A stretch of DNA of 64,000 nucleotides from Kitasatospora sp. MAA19 (GTDB lineage: Bacteria > Actinomycetota > Actinomycetes > Streptomycetales > Streptomycetaceae). Shown here in pieces: positions 25,198 to 34,441 of this stretch (position 1 is the stretch's first letter; each line of letters starts with the position of its first letter). Location of the stretch: positions 124,001 to 188,000 of the forward strand of contig NZ_JARXYZ010000002.1 of the NCBI RefSeq assembly GCF_029894125.1, in the 5' to 3' direction. A program made the position numbers and the translations under genes. Below the pieces are notes generated by a model. That model was not told the DNA's origin. It was given only the letters and a program-made list of their open reading frames with translations, and searched no databases.

Positions 25198-26316
25198 GTG
25201 CTCAGTCTCACCGGACTCCCCCTCCAGATCGTCACCTCGGCCGTCGCGATCCTCGTCTTCGCCGCCACCATGTGGCTCTGGCCGCGCTTCGGCGGGAAGG
25301 GCTGGAAGTCCTGGGCGGGCCGGATCGGCGCCTTCCTCGCCACCCAGGTCGCCGTGCTGGTCGCGATGGGCCTGATCGCGAACGGCTACTTCGGCTTCTA
25401 CAGCTCCTGGAGCGACCTGCTCGGCACCAACGGCAAGCTCGGCACGGTCGTCGACCACACGCCCAACGCCGCCCTGTCCATCACCGGTGAGCAGAGCTTC
25501 TACTCGGCGCAGGGGTCGGACCGCGAGCGCTCGGGGCTGATCCAGAAGGTCGCCGTCAAAGGAGCCGCCACCGGCCTGAGCGGCGAGGCCTACGTCTACC
25601 TGCCGCCGCAGTACTTCCAGCCGGCCTACGCCAAGCAGCAGTTCCCGATGGCCCTGGTGCTCACCGGCTACCCGGGCACCCCGGAGAAGCTGATCTCGCT
25701 GATGCAGTACCCGGCGTCCGCGCTCACCGCGATCGAGCAGAAGAAGCTCCCGCCGACCATCCTGGTGATGACGCGTCCCACGCTCGTCGGCAACCGGGAC
25801 ACCGAGTGCGTCGACGTCCCGAACGGCCCCCAGGCGGAGACCTACTTCACCAGCGACCTGCCCAAGGCCCTGGCCACCGCCTACCGGATCGGCTCCGCCC
25901 CGTCCAACCGCGCGGTGATCGGCAACTCCACGGGCGGCTACTGCGCGCTCAAGTTCGCGCTGCGCAAGCCCGACTCCTACCCCGCGGCGGCCGCCCTCTC
26001 CGGCTACTACAACGCGGCCCACGACGAGACCACCGGCGACCTGTTCGGTAGCGACGACCGGCTGAAGCAGGAGAACGACCTGCTGTGGCGGCTGAAGAAC
26101 CAGCCCGCCGCCCCCGTCTCCCTGCTGCTCACCACCAGCTACGACGAGGACAACTACGGCGAGACCCAGGCCATGGTCAAGGCCTTCAAGGCCCCCACCA
26201 AGCTGTCCACCATCACCCTGGACAGCGGCGGCCACAACTTCCACACCTGGACCCGGGAGATCCCCCCGGCCATGGAGTGGCTGGGCAGCCACCTCACCAT
26301 GCCGCCGTCCGCCTGA
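25198..26316 (+). CDS. Membrane-anchored esterase (antigen-85/esterase-D-like alpha/beta-hydrolase)
   Basis: 372 aa from GTG 25198. Two N-terminal membrane segments (about residues 10-28 and 42-64) precede an extracytoplasmic catalytic domain. The nucleophile elbow is AVIGNSTGGYCAL; the His region is DSGGHNFHTW. The domain order and 'LTGYPGTPEKLI' start are typical of the putative-esterase family that includes mycolyltransferase-like enzymes of streptomycetes. Substrates are likely cell-surface esters. Divergent from the lipoprotein gene; the 167-bp spacer shows no clear operator. Confidence 0.9.
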   Translation: MLSLTGLPLQIVTSAVAILVFAATMWLWPRFGGKGWKSWAGRIGAFLATQVAVLVAMGLIANGYFGFYSSWSDLLGTNGKLGTVVDHTPNAALSITGEQSFYSAQGSDRERSGLIQKVAVKGAATGLSGEAYVYLPPQYFQPAYAKQQFPMALVLTGYPGTPEKLISLMQYPASALTAIEQKKLPPTILVMTRPTLVGNRDTECVDVPNGPQAETYFTSDLPKALATAYRIGSAPSNRAVIGNSTGGYCALKFALRKPDSYPAAAALSGYYNAAHDETTGDLFGSDDRLKQENDLLWRLKNQPAAPVSLLLTTSYDEDNYGETQAMVKAFKAPTKLSTITLDSGGHNFHTWTREIPPAMEWLGSHLTMPPSA

Positions 26317-26386
26317 ACCTCGGATCACACCCGCCTCACAGCCGCGTCTCACACTCCTCTCAGCCACGCCACGCACGGTATGGCGC

Positions 26387-28834
26387 ATGACCACGACCAG
26401 CTACTCCCCTTCGGCCGGCGAACCGTGGCCGGAGGCCGCGAACTTCCCGCCGCCGGAGGTGCCGCAGCCGGACCCGGCCCGGCCGGCCCCGGCGCCGCTC
26501 TTCCCCGAGCAGCCCCTGCCGCCCATCGGCCCCAAGGGCCCCGCCTCCTGGTCCGGCCGGCTGCGCACCCTCCCCGCCCGCGCCTGGCGCGGGCGCGCGG
26601 ACGACCCGCGCTGGGTGCGCCCGGCCCTGCTGGCGCTGCTGGCCGCGACCGTCGTCCTCTACCTGTGGGGCCTGAGCGCCTCCGGCTGGGCCAACGCCTT
26701 CTACTCGGCCGCCGTCCAGGCCGGCAGCCAGAGCTGGAAGGCCTTCTTCTTCGGCTCCTCCGACGCCGGGAACTTCATCACCGTCGACAAGCCCCCGATG
26801 TCGCTGTGGCCGATGGCCCTCTCGGTGCGGATCTTCGGCCTCTCCTCCTGGTCCCTCCTCGCCCCGCAGGCGCTGATGGGCGCCGCCACCGTCGGCGTCG
26901 TGTACGCGACGGTGCGCCGCCGCTTCTCCCCGCTCGGCGGCCTGCTGGCCGGGGGCGTGCTGGCGCTCACCCCGGTCGCGGCGCTGATGTTCCGCTTCAA
27001 CAACCCGGACGCGCTGCTGGCGCTGCTGCTCACCCTGGCCGCGTACGGGCTGGTGCGAGCCATCGAGGCGGCGGGCACCCGCTGGCTGGTGTTCACCGGG
27101 GTGATGTTCGGACTGGCCTTCCTCACCAAGACCCTGCAGGCCTTCCTCGTGCTGCCGGCCTTCGCGCTGGTCTACCTGGTCGTCGCGCCCACCGGCCTGT
27201 GGCGGCGGGTGCGGCAGCTGCTGGTCGCGGGCGCGGCCATGGTGCTCGCCGGCGGCTGGTGGGTGGCCGTGGTCCAACTGCTGCCGGCCTCGGCCCGCCC
27301 GTACGTCGGCGGCTCGCAGGACAACAGCTTCCTCTCCCTCACCTTCGGCTACAACGGCCTCGGCCGGATCAACGGCGACGAGACCGGCAGCGTCGGCGGC
27401 GGCGGGCGGCTCCCGGCCGGGCTCGACCTGCCGGGCGGGGCGATGCGCGGCGGCCGCGGCTGGGGCCAGACCGGCCTCACCCGGCTGTTCGGCGGCGACA
27501 TCGGCGGGCAGATCGCCTGGCTGCTGCCGGCCGCGCTGATCCTGCTGGTCGCCGCCCTCTGGGCGACCCGCCGCCACGCCCGCACCGACACCGCCCGCGC
27601 GGCGTTCCTGGTCTGGGGCGGCGCGCTGCTCTCCACCGCGCTGGTGTTCAGCTTCATGTCCGGGATCTTCCACCAGTACTACACGGTGGCGCTCGCCCCG
27701 GCCGTCGCGGCGCTGGTCGGCATGGGCGTGGACGGGCTGTGGCGGGCCCGGCACCGGCTGCCGTGGGCGCTGGTGCTGGCCGGGACCCTCGCGGTGACGG
27801 CGGTCTGGGCGTACGTCCTGCTCGGGCGCAGCGCTCAGTTCGTGCCCTGGCTGCGCTGGGTGGTGCTGGTCGGCGGGCTGGCGGCGGCGACCGCGCTGGT
27901 CGCCGGACAGCTCGCCGGGAAGGCCTCCGGACGGGTGGGCGCGCGGATCGCCTCCGTGGCGGGTCTGGTGGGCCTGGCGGCGGCGCTCGGCGGGCCGGCG
28001 GCGTACGCGGTGGACACCGTCAACACGGCGCACAGCGGCTCCATCGTGACGGCCGGGCCGGCCGTACGGGGCTCCTTCGGCCCGGGCGGCGGCGGCCGGC
28101 CCGGCGGGAAGGGCTTCGCGGGCGGCGGCCGGATGTTCCAGCCCGGCGGCGGGCAGAACGGCGGCGCTCCGGGCGTCCCCGGCGGGGGCAACGGCGGCGG
28201 CGCCGGCGGCTTCGGCGGTGGCGGCAACGGCGGCGGCAACGGCGGCTGGCAGGGCTTCAACGGCGGCGGCAAGGGCGGTGGCACCGGTGGGTTCGGCGGT
28301 GGCGGCGGCAAGGGCGGGTTCAACGGCGGCACCGGCCACCGCGACCGCGGCACCGGTACCAACCCCGGCAGCGGGATCCCCGGCACCGGCGAGGACCCCG
28401 GCGGCATGGGCGGCCCCGGTGGCATGGGCGGCATGGGCGGCCTGCTCGGCGGCACCAAGGTGAGCGAGGAGGCCTCCGCCCTGCTCAAGGAGAACGCCGA
28501 CCAGTACACCTGGGCGGCCGCCACCAACGGCTCGCAGAACGCCGCCAGCTACCAACTCGCCACCGGAAAGCCGGTGATGGCCCTCGGCGGCTTCAACGGT
28601 ACGGACCCCTCGCTCAGCCTGGCCGGCTTCCAGAAGTACGTCCAGGAGGGCAAGGTGCACTGGTTCATCGCCGGCGGCTCCCACCGCGGCTTCGGCGGAG
28701 CCGAGAGCGGACGGGGCGACACCGGGGCGCAGGAGTCCGAGAGCGCCCAGATCGAGAGCTGGGTGACGAGCCACTTCACCGCGAAGACGGTCGGCTCCAC
28801 CACCTTCTACGACCTGACGGCCCCGCTCTCCTGA
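26387..28834 (+). CDS. GT39-family (ArnT/PMT-like) glycosyltransferase with glycine-rich insert
   Basis: 815 aa. A proline-rich cytoplasmic N-terminus (~70 residues) leads to at least ten membrane segments. The first outer loop has the family's acidic motif region (FFGSSDAGNFITVDKPPMSLW) that binds the lipid-phosphate sugar donor. Between the last membrane helix and the C-terminal domain lies a roughly 130-residue Gly-rich low-complexity segment (about 560-690; many GGG, GGFGG, GGMGG). The terminal domain (TKVSEEASALLKENADQYTWAAATNG...) recurs in actinobacterial glycosyltransferases of this group. It probably transfers a sugar from a polyprenyl phosphate to an extracytoplasmic acceptor. Confidence 0.93.
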   Translation: MTTTSYSPSAGEPWPEAANFPPPEVPQPDPARPAPAPLFPEQPLPPIGPKGPASWSGRLRTLPARAWRGRADDPRWVRPALLALLAATVVLYLWGLSASGWANAFYSAAVQAGSQSWKAFFFGSSDAGNFITVDKPPMSLWPMALSVRIFGLSSWSLLAPQALMGAATVGVVYATVRRRFSPLGGLLAGGVLALTPVAALMFRFNNPDALLALLLTLAAYGLVRAIEAAGTRWLVFTGVMFGLAFLTKTLQAFLVLPAFALVYLVVAPTGLWRRVRQLLVAGAAMVLAGGWWVAVVQLLPASARPYVGGSQDNSFLSLTFGYNGLGRINGDETGSVGGGGRLPAGLDLPGGAMRGGRGWGQTGLTRLFGGDIGGQIAWLLPAALILLVAALWATRRHARTDTARAAFLVWGGALLSTALVFSFMSGIFHQYYTVALAPAVAALVGMGVDGLWRARHRLPWALVLAGTLAVTAVWAYVLLGRSAQFVPWLRWVVLVGGLAAATALVAGQLAGKASGRVGARIASVAGLVGLAAALGGPAAYAVDTVNTAHSGSIVTAGPAVRGSFGPGGGGRPGGKGFAGGGRMFQPGGGQNGGAPGVPGGGNGGGAGGFGGGGNGGGNGGWQGFNGGGKGGGTGGFGGGGGKGGFNGGTGHRDRGTGTNPGSGIPGTGEDPGGMGGPGGMGGMGGLLGGTKVSEEASALLKENADQYTWAAATNGSQNAASYQLATGKPVMALGGFNGTDPSLSLAGFQKYVQEGKVHWFIAGGSHRGFGGAESGRGDTGAQESESAQIESWVTSHFTAKTVGSTTFYDLTAPLS

Positions 28835-28843
28835 CCGTCCTCC

Positions 28844-28876
28844 AGGGGGCGCACCGCAGCCTGTGGTGCGCCCCCT
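28844..28876. terminator. Bidirectional hairpin terminator
   Basis: Perfect 12-bp stem AGGGGGCGCACC/GGTGCGCCCCCT with a 9-nt loop, between the convergent GT39 and peptidase genes. Confidence 0.88.
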
Positions 28877-28923
28877 TCGCGTTTCCCCCGCCCCCTGACG
28901 GTCGCCCCGGCCGCCGCGCCCCG

Positions 28924-30492
28924 TCAGTCCGACGGGCAGTGCGTCCCGGCCGCGGGCAGCGTGCCGTCCACCAGGAAGGCGGCCACCGCCTCCCGCACGC
29001 AGTCGCTCTTGTCGTACCCGGTGTGCCCGTCGCCGTCCCGGGTGAGCAGCACCCCGTGGGCGAAGCCGGAGGCCATCCGCTGCGCCCACACGTACGGCGT
29101 GACCGGGTCGCCGGTGGAGCCGATCACCAGGATCGGCGCGCTGCCCTCCGCCCGGATCCGGGACGGGCGTTCGGCGGTGCGGAAGGGCCAGGGGCGGCAG
29201 TCCGGGGCGAGCAGCGCCGCCCGGGCGTCGTGCCGGCTCGTCAGCGGGGCGCGGGCGGCGAGTTCGGCGCGGGCGGTGCGCAGGTCCTCGTCGGTGGGGG
29301 CCATCAGGGCGTCCGCACAGGTGATGGCGGCGAAGGCGTCCGCCGCGGTGGCGTAACGGCCTTCCTCGTCGCGGCCGTTGGCCCGGTCGGCGAGCGCGAG
29401 CAGGTCGGCGCCGTCGCCGCGGGTGATCGCCGGGTCAAGGGCCTGGCGCAGCCGCTCCCAGGAGCGCCGGCCGTCGTAGAGGACGTCGAGGGTGGCGTTC
29501 CAGGCCAGGGTGGCGGTGAGGCGGCGGCCGTCGCCGGTGCTCAGCGGGTGCTCGCGCAGGCCGTCCAGGAAGTCGGCGAGCCGCTGCGGGGCGGTGGCGC
29601 GGTCCCGGCCGAGCGGGCAGCCGTCGAGGCCCGCGCAGTCGGCGGCGAAGTCCCGCAGGGCGGTCTCGGCGGCGGCGGCCGCCTCGCCGTTCAGCCGGAC
29701 CGGGTCGAGGCTGCGCTCGACGGCGCCGTCCAGGACGAGGCGGCCGGTCCACTCGGGGAACTGCTCGGCGTAGAGGGCGCCGAGGTACGTGCCGTAGGAG
29801 CTGCCGAGGAAGTCGAGCCGCCGCTCGCCCAGGGCGCCGCGCAGCACGTCGAGGTCGCGGGCGGTGTCACGGGTGCCGAGGTGGGGCAGCAGCGTGGCGT
29901 GCCGGGCCCCGCAGGCGTCGGCGAGGACCCGGCCGCGGTCGTAGCCGGGGTCGTCGGTGCTGTTCCACCCGTCCCGGGTGCGGTCGTCGAGGCAGTGCAC
30001 GGGGGTGGTGCGCCCGGCGCCGCGCGGGTCGAAGCCGACCAGGTCGAAGTGGTCCGACACGGTGCCGCGAAACGACTCCCAGTCCCAGAACACCTTGTCC
30101 ACCCCGGAGTTGCCCGGCCCCCCGGGGTTGAGCACCAGCGTGCCGATCCGCCGGTCGGCCTTGCCGGTGCGGGCCCGGGCGACGGCGATCTCGATCTTCT
30201 CGCCGCCCGGGTCGGCGTAGTCCAGCGGGACCTTGAGCCCGGTGCACCGCAGCTCCGGCTCACCGGGTTCGGCCTCCGGCCGGTCCGGGCACTGCTTCCA
30301 GTCCAGCGGCTGCCGGTACAGCGCCGCGAGCGCGGGAGGGGCCGTCCTGGGCACCAGGTCCTGGGGCTGCCGGGCGGACGCGCCGGCGGCCGGTCCGCGG
30401 CCCGGTACCGGCGGCGCGGTGCAGCCCGCCGCCGGCACGAGCAGGGCGGCGAGCAGGGCGGGCAGCAGACGCCTGGGGATCTTCGGGATCAC
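28924..30492 (-). CDS. Lipoprotein alpha/beta-hydrolase, tripeptidyl-aminopeptidase-like (S33)
   Basis: 522 aa from GTG 30492. Signal with a lipobox-like VPAAGC at residues ~19-24 suggests lipid anchoring. The hydrolase core shows NPGGPGNSGV (oxyanion), DLVGFDPRGAGRT, nucleophile DFLGSSYGTYLGALYAEQFP, Asp in IGSTGDPVTPY and His in DGDGHTGY. The C-terminal part is a TAP-like domain with Cys pairs. It matches the Slp/Tap peptidase family of Streptomyces, which removes tripeptides or handles small esters outside the cell. It converges with the GT39 gene. Confidence 0.93.
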   Translation of the reverse strand: MIPKIPRRLLPALLAALLVPAAGCTAPPVPGRGPAAGASARQPQDLVPRTAPPALAALYRQPLDWKQCPDRPEAEPGEPELRCTGLKVPLDYADPGGEKIEIAVARARTGKADRRIGTLVLNPGGPGNSGVDKVFWDWESFRGTVSDHFDLVGFDPRGAGRTTPVHCLDDRTRDGWNSTDDPGYDRGRVLADACGARHATLLPHLGTRDTARDLDVLRGALGERRLDFLGSSYGTYLGALYAEQFPEWTGRLVLDGAVERSLDPVRLNGEAAAAAETALRDFAADCAGLDGCPLGRDRATAPQRLADFLDGLREHPLSTGDGRRLTATLAWNATLDVLYDGRRSWERLRQALDPAITRGDGADLLALADRANGRDEEGRYATAADAFAAITCADALMAPTDEDLRTARAELAARAPLTSRHDARAALLAPDCRPWPFRTAERPSRIRAEGSAPILVIGSTGDPVTPYVWAQRMASGFAHGVLLTRDGDGHTGYDKSDCVREAVAAFLVDGTLPAAGTHCPSD

Positions 30493-30576
30493 CGCCCACC
30501 CATATCACCTGCCGCCCGCCCCGGTCGCATCCGCCCCCTCACCCGCACCGGCGGCCGCTCCCGCGGGAACGATTCG

Positions 30577-31335
30577 TCAGCCGCCGCACTGCTGGAGCAT
30601 GCCCTGCTTGTCGGCGGTGGTGACGGGGAGCTGGTACTTGAGGGAGACCTGGGCGAAGCGGACGGCGTAGGAGCAGCGGACGGCCGTGTTGGCGGGGAGC
30701 CAGGAGGCCGGGCCGGAGTCGCCCTTGGAGGCGTTCTGGGAGCCGTCGGCGGGGATCAGGTTGAGCGGGTCGTTGGCGATCTGGACCCGCTTGGCCTTGT
30801 CCCACTTGGCGGCGCCCATCTGCCAGTCGTAGGAGAGCGGCATCACGTGGTCGATCTGGATCTTCGTGGCCTGCTGCTTGGTCCACTGCACGTTCTGGCC
30901 GGTGTACGGGTCGTGGATGGTCATCGCGGTGACGACGCAGTTCGAGCCGTCCTTGCGCTCGACGGCGGTGCCGTCGCGGGCGAGCAGGTCGTTGCGGGTG
31001 TCGCAGTCGTTGTGGCCGAGCGGGACGCCCTCGACGTTGTCCGTCCAGGCGGGGCCGAACTCGTTGCGGTCGTAGCCGTCCTTGGGGCCGGCGGCGGCGG
31101 TGGCGACCTTGGCGATGACGTCCCGGCCGGCCTTCCGCTCCTCGGGTGTGGTCAGCGGGGCCAGGCCGGGCTTGGTGCCGTCCGGGTTCTGCAGCGGGCT
31201 GGTGCCCAGGCCCCCGGCGGGGGCGGCGGAGTCGCCGGCCTTGTGGTCGCGGCCGCCGAGCAACCACCCGGCCAGGGCGAGGGCGCATATCAGGAACACG
31301 GTGGCGGCGGACAGGGTGGTGCGGCGGGCGGGCAC
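30577..31335 (-). CDS. Secreted HNH endonuclease-family protein (DUF1524)
   Basis: 252 aa from GTG 31335, with GGGAG eight bases upstream. An N-terminal hydrophobic anchor (AATVFLICALALAGWLL) is followed by a Gly/Ala-rich linker. The nuclease domain has QIDHVMPLSYDW (His-metal), NDPLNLIPADGSQNASKGD (HNH 'N...N...K' part) and disulfide-forming Cys residues (DCDTRNDLL, SNCVV, RCSY, QQCGG). These are typical of extracellular DUF1524/HNH proteins of streptomycetes, thought to degrade extracellular DNA. Confidence 0.93.
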   Translation of the reverse strand: MPARRTTLSAATVFLICALALAGWLLGGRDHKAGDSAAPAGGLGTSPLQNPDGTKPGLAPLTTPEERKAGRDVIAKVATAAAGPKDGYDRNEFGPAWTDNVEGVPLGHNDCDTRNDLLARDGTAVERKDGSNCVVTAMTIHDPYTGQNVQWTKQQATKIQIDHVMPLSYDWQMGAAKWDKAKRVQIANDPLNLIPADGSQNASKGDSGPASWLPANTAVRCSYAVRFAQVSLKYQLPVTTADKQGMLQQCGG

Positions 31336-31466
31336 GGAGAACTCCCGGGTGCTGGGGCGGGTTGACGGCGAACCAGCAGATCAGCCACCCCAAGAGCAGG
31401 TCAAGACGGCGCCACGCGAGCCCCGTCGACCATGTCGAAGCTCACACCGCGCGCCCGCCGCGCCGC

Positions 31467-32462
31467 TCAGCCGCCGATGGCCGACATCGGGCGATCGGGC
31501 CGGACGAAGTCGGCGGAGTTGACGGCGTGTCCGGGCCCCTTGCCGGCGATGGCGGCGCGCCACGCGGCCTCGATCCGGTCGTCGTCCGCGCCGCCGCGCA
31601 CCAGGGCGCGCAGGTCGGACTCCCCGGTGGCGAACAGGCAGTTGCGTAGCTGGCCGTCGGCGGTCAGGCGGACCCGGTCGCAGCCGCCGCAGAACGGCCG
31701 GGTGACGGAGGCGATCACCCCGATCACGGCGTCCGTGCCCGCGACCCGCCACTCCTGCGCCGGGGCGTTGCCGCGGCGCCCGACCGGGACGAGCGCGAAG
31801 CAGGCGCCGAGCGCGGCCAGGATCTCGTCCGCGCTGACCATCGTCGAGCGGTCCCAGGCGCCCTGCGCGTCCAACGGCATCGACTCGATGAACCGCATCG
31901 CATACCCGCGCTCGACCGCGAACTCGGCCAGCGGCACGATCTCGTCGTCGTTGACCCCGCGCACCGGCACCGCGTTCACCTTCACCGGTGCCAGCCCCGC
32001 CGCCCGGGCCGCGGCCAACCCCGCGAACACGTCCCCGATCCGGTCCCGCCGCGTGATCTCCGCGTACCGCTCGGGGCGCAGCGTGTCCAGGCTGACGTTC
32101 ACCCGGTGCAGCCCCGCCTCGCGCAGCGCCACCGCCGTACGGGCCAGCCCGATCCCGTTGGTGGTCAGCGACACCTCCGGCCCCAGCGCCGCGATCCGCC
32201 CCACCAGCTCCGGCAGGCCCCGCCGCAGCAACGGCTCCCCACCGGTCAACCGCACCGAGGCGATCCCCAACCGCCCCACCGCGATCCGCACCAACCGCAC
32301 CACCTCGTCGTCACTCAGCACCTCCGCCTTCGGCAGCCAGTCCAGCCCCTCGGCCGGCATGCAGTACGTGCAGCGCAGATTGCAGCGATCGGTCAACGAG
32401 ACCCGCAGATCGGTGTGGACCCGGCCGAAGCGGTCCACCAGCGGGCGCGGTGCGGTGTTCAT
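31467..32462 (-). CDS. moaA: GTP 3',8-cyclase MoaA
   Basis: 331 aa from the ATG giving MNTAPRPLVDRFGRVHTDL. Radical-SAM cluster CNLRCTYC (CxxxCxxC), SAM-binding TGGEPLLR, the C-terminal second cluster CGGCDRVRLTADGQLRNCLF, and the functional C-terminal Gly-Gly (SAIGG) are all present. It makes the first molybdopterin intermediate from GTP. Partner MoaC is not in the window. Divergent from a MocA-like nucleotidyltransferase gene, fitting a molybdenum-cofactor theme. Downstream is the HNH gene, 131 bases on. Confidence 0.97.
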   Translation of the reverse strand: MNTAPRPLVDRFGRVHTDLRVSLTDRCNLRCTYCMPAEGLDWLPKAEVLSDDEVVRLVRIAVGRLGIASVRLTGGEPLLRRGLPELVGRIAALGPEVSLTTNGIGLARTAVALREAGLHRVNVSLDTLRPERYAEITRRDRIGDVFAGLAAARAAGLAPVKVNAVPVRGVNDDEIVPLAEFAVERGYAMRFIESMPLDAQGAWDRSTMVSADEILAALGACFALVPVGRRGNAPAQEWRVAGTDAVIGVIASVTRPFCGGCDRVRLTADGQLRNCLFATGESDLRALVRGGADDDRIEAAWRAAIAGKGPGHAVNSADFVRPDRPMSAIGG

Positions 32463-32608
32463 CGACCCAGTACAGGGGCTGGCGGGCCGCACGGCCAGCG
32501 GCCGAACCGCCGGGGACCGGCCGCGACCTGCGGGTTCTCCTTGTGGATTCGTACAACTGTGGGGTGATACGGCTGCGCGCCGGCGGCCCGGGCGGGCAGG
32601 CTTGGCCC

Positions 32609-33220
32609 ATGCAGAACACCGAAGCTCACACCGGCCCCGTCGCCGCGCTGGTGCTCGCCGCCGGGGGCGGGCGGCGCCTCGGCGGGCGTCCCAAGGCGCT
32701 CATCCGGTACGCGGGCCGGCCGCTGGTCGAACACGCGGTGGCGGTGGTCCGGGCGGGCGGCTGCGCCGAGGTGACGGTGGTGCTCGGCGCGGACGGCGAG
32801 CGGGTCCGCTCGACGGCGCACCTGCCGGGCTGCCGGCTGGTGGCCAACCCGGACTGGGCGAGCGGCATGGGCTCCTCGCTGCGCGCCGGGCTGGCGGCCC
32901 TGCCGGCGGGGGTGTCGGCGGCCCTGGTGATGCTGGTGGACACCCCGGGCGTCACGGCGGCCGCGGTGTCCCGGCTGCTGGCCGCGCACCGGGCGGGCGC
33001 GGAGCTGGCCGCGGCGGCCTACGACGGGCGGCGCGGGCACCCGGTGCTGATCGGCGCCCGGTACTTCGCGGAGGCGGCGGCGGGCGCGTCCGGCGACGCG
33101 GGCGCCCGCGCCCTGCTGGCCTCGCACGCGGACCGGATCACGCTCGTCGAGTGCGCCGACGTCGCCGTTCCGGACGACCTGGACACCCCCGCCGACCTGG
33201 CCCGCTGGTCCGCCGGCTGA
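32609..33220 (+). CDS. MobA/MocA-like nucleotidyltransferase
   Basis: 203 aa from ATG 32609. N-terminal LVLAAGGGRRLGGRPKALIRYAGRPLVEH is the nucleotide-binding signature LxAGGxxxRxGxxK; VMLVDTPGV supplies the metal-binding Asp (LxD), and YDGRRGHPVLIG the substrate loop. The Gly-His-Pro motif favours MocA-type enzymes that add CMP to molybdopterin for xanthine-dehydrogenase-family enzymes, over MobA. It is divergent from moaA (146-bp spacer with a weak TTGTGG/GATACG promoter-like pair). Confidence 0.88.
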   Translation: MQNTEAHTGPVAALVLAAGGGRRLGGRPKALIRYAGRPLVEHAVAVVRAGGCAEVTVVLGADGERVRSTAHLPGCRLVANPDWASGMGSSLRAGLAALPAGVSAALVMLVDTPGVTAAAVSRLLAAHRAGAELAAAAYDGRRGHPVLIGARYFAEAAAGASGDAGARALLASHADRITLVECADVAVPDDLDTPADLARWSAG

Positions 33221-33384
33221 CCGCCCCCGGCCGGGCCGGGTGCCCGAAGCACCCGCAGCGGGCACCGACCGGGCGCACACCCCTGATCCATCCCTGAGGA
33301 TTGCCCCATTCCGCGCCAAGCGCCCACCGTTTCGGGGAGCATGGAAACCGTCCCACCACCCGATTCGAACGGACGGAGCCCGCG

Positions 33385-34236
33385 ATGGCCGGACTGCCCG
33401 ACGACTTCACCGGACACGACCCCGCCCGGCCAGGGCCCGGGGCAGGCGGTGGCGCCCGGGCGATCCGCTGCCCCGCCTGCCGCCGCGAGCACCTCTACGA
33501 ACCACCGTCGCTACCCTGTCCGTGCGGCGCCTCGCTGAAGGTGCCGCTGCTGCGCGGCGGGGTGCCGGTGCAGGTGCGGTTCCGGTCCTGGGAGGACTCC
33601 TGGCTGAGCATGCGCTGCCCCCATTGCGGCCGCTCCGACCAGTGGCCGCAGCCCGAGTTCACCTGCAACTGCGGCGCCACCGTCCGGCTGCCGGTGGACC
33701 GCACGACCCGGCTCGGCACCGGTACGGCCGGCCCGCTCGCCACCCCCGGCCCGCAGGCCTCCCGCCCGTACCCGGCCCACCCGATGGGCGCGCCGGTGCC
33801 CGCCCCGCCCGGCGGCTCCGGCGGGCAGCCCAAGCCGTTCCGCCACCGCACGCCGTTTCGCCCGCACCCGGTGCGCACCTCGCAGGACGCGGTGTTCACC
33901 GCCGCCCGCTACCTGGAGTGGCTCGGCTTCGACGACCTGGAACTGACCGAGGCCCAGGAACGCGACGGGGTCACCCTGCTGGGCAGCCGGATGGTCGCCC
34001 AGGTGGACACCTGGACCGAGCCGGCCGACGTGAAGTCGGTGGAGTGCCTGTGGCTGCAGACCCTGCACGCCGAGGAGATGGCCGCCGCGATGTTCACCCT
34101 GGCCGGCTACTCGCACCAGGCCACCGTACGCGGCGAGCAGTTGCTGGTCGCCCTGTTCAGCCTGGATCTGGCGGGGGTGCCGCAGCCCGCCAACGGCGCC
34201 GCCGAGGCCCTGATGGAGACCGGCTGGACGTCCTGA
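33385..34236 (+). CDS. Zinc-ribbon protein with C-terminal restriction-endonuclease-like region
   Basis: 283 aa from ATG 33385. The N-terminal 110 residues have zinc-ribbon-like pairs: CPACRREH / CPCGAS, then CPHCGRSD / CNCGAT. A Pro-rich linker follows. The C-terminal ~120 residues start RTSQDAVFTAARYLEWLGFDDLELTEAQERDGVTLLGSRMVAQVDTWTEPADVKSVECLWLQ, which resembles a restriction-endonuclease-like (PD-(D/E)xK-type) fold helix-strand arrangement, though catalytic residues are not clear. Conserved in streptomycetes as a hypothetical gene, to my knowledge. The 33221-33384 spacer holds nothing specific. Confidence 0.75.
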   Translation: MAGLPDDFTGHDPARPGPGAGGGARAIRCPACRREHLYEPPSLPCPCGASLKVPLLRGGVPVQVRFRSWEDSWLSMRCPHCGRSDQWPQPEFTCNCGATVRLPVDRTTRLGTGTAGPLATPGPQASRPYPAHPMGAPVPAPPGGSGGQPKPFRHRTPFRPHPVRTSQDAVFTAARYLEWLGFDDLELTEAQERDGVTLLGSRMVAQVDTWTEPADVKSVECLWLQTLHAEEMAAAMFTLAGYSHQATVRGEQLLVALFSLDLAGVPQPANGAAEALMETGWTS

Positions 34237-34441
34237 CCGACGGACGTCCTCTAGATCAAGTCCGCCGCGAACGCAAGAACCTCCGCTCGTGATCTGGTGC
34301 ACAAGCTCACCCCCGTGTTGAATTGCCGCCACAGCGCGGGCCTTTGCGTTGCCGTCACCGTCGCCATGCCGACGGGAGTCGACGGCGACGCGGGTGGGGC
34401 GGGCCCGTGCCCTGCTGGATGGCGCACACAAGGAGGTGGCG

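Noticed and set aside
22301-25375. 1024-codon plus-strand frame
   Set aside because: Antisense to the protease and lipoprotein genes; low-complexity Gly/Val/Arg product.
26380-31365. 1661-codon plus-strand frame
   Set aside because: Out of frame in the GT39 gene and antisense to the peptidase and HNH genes, both of which have full catalytic motifs.
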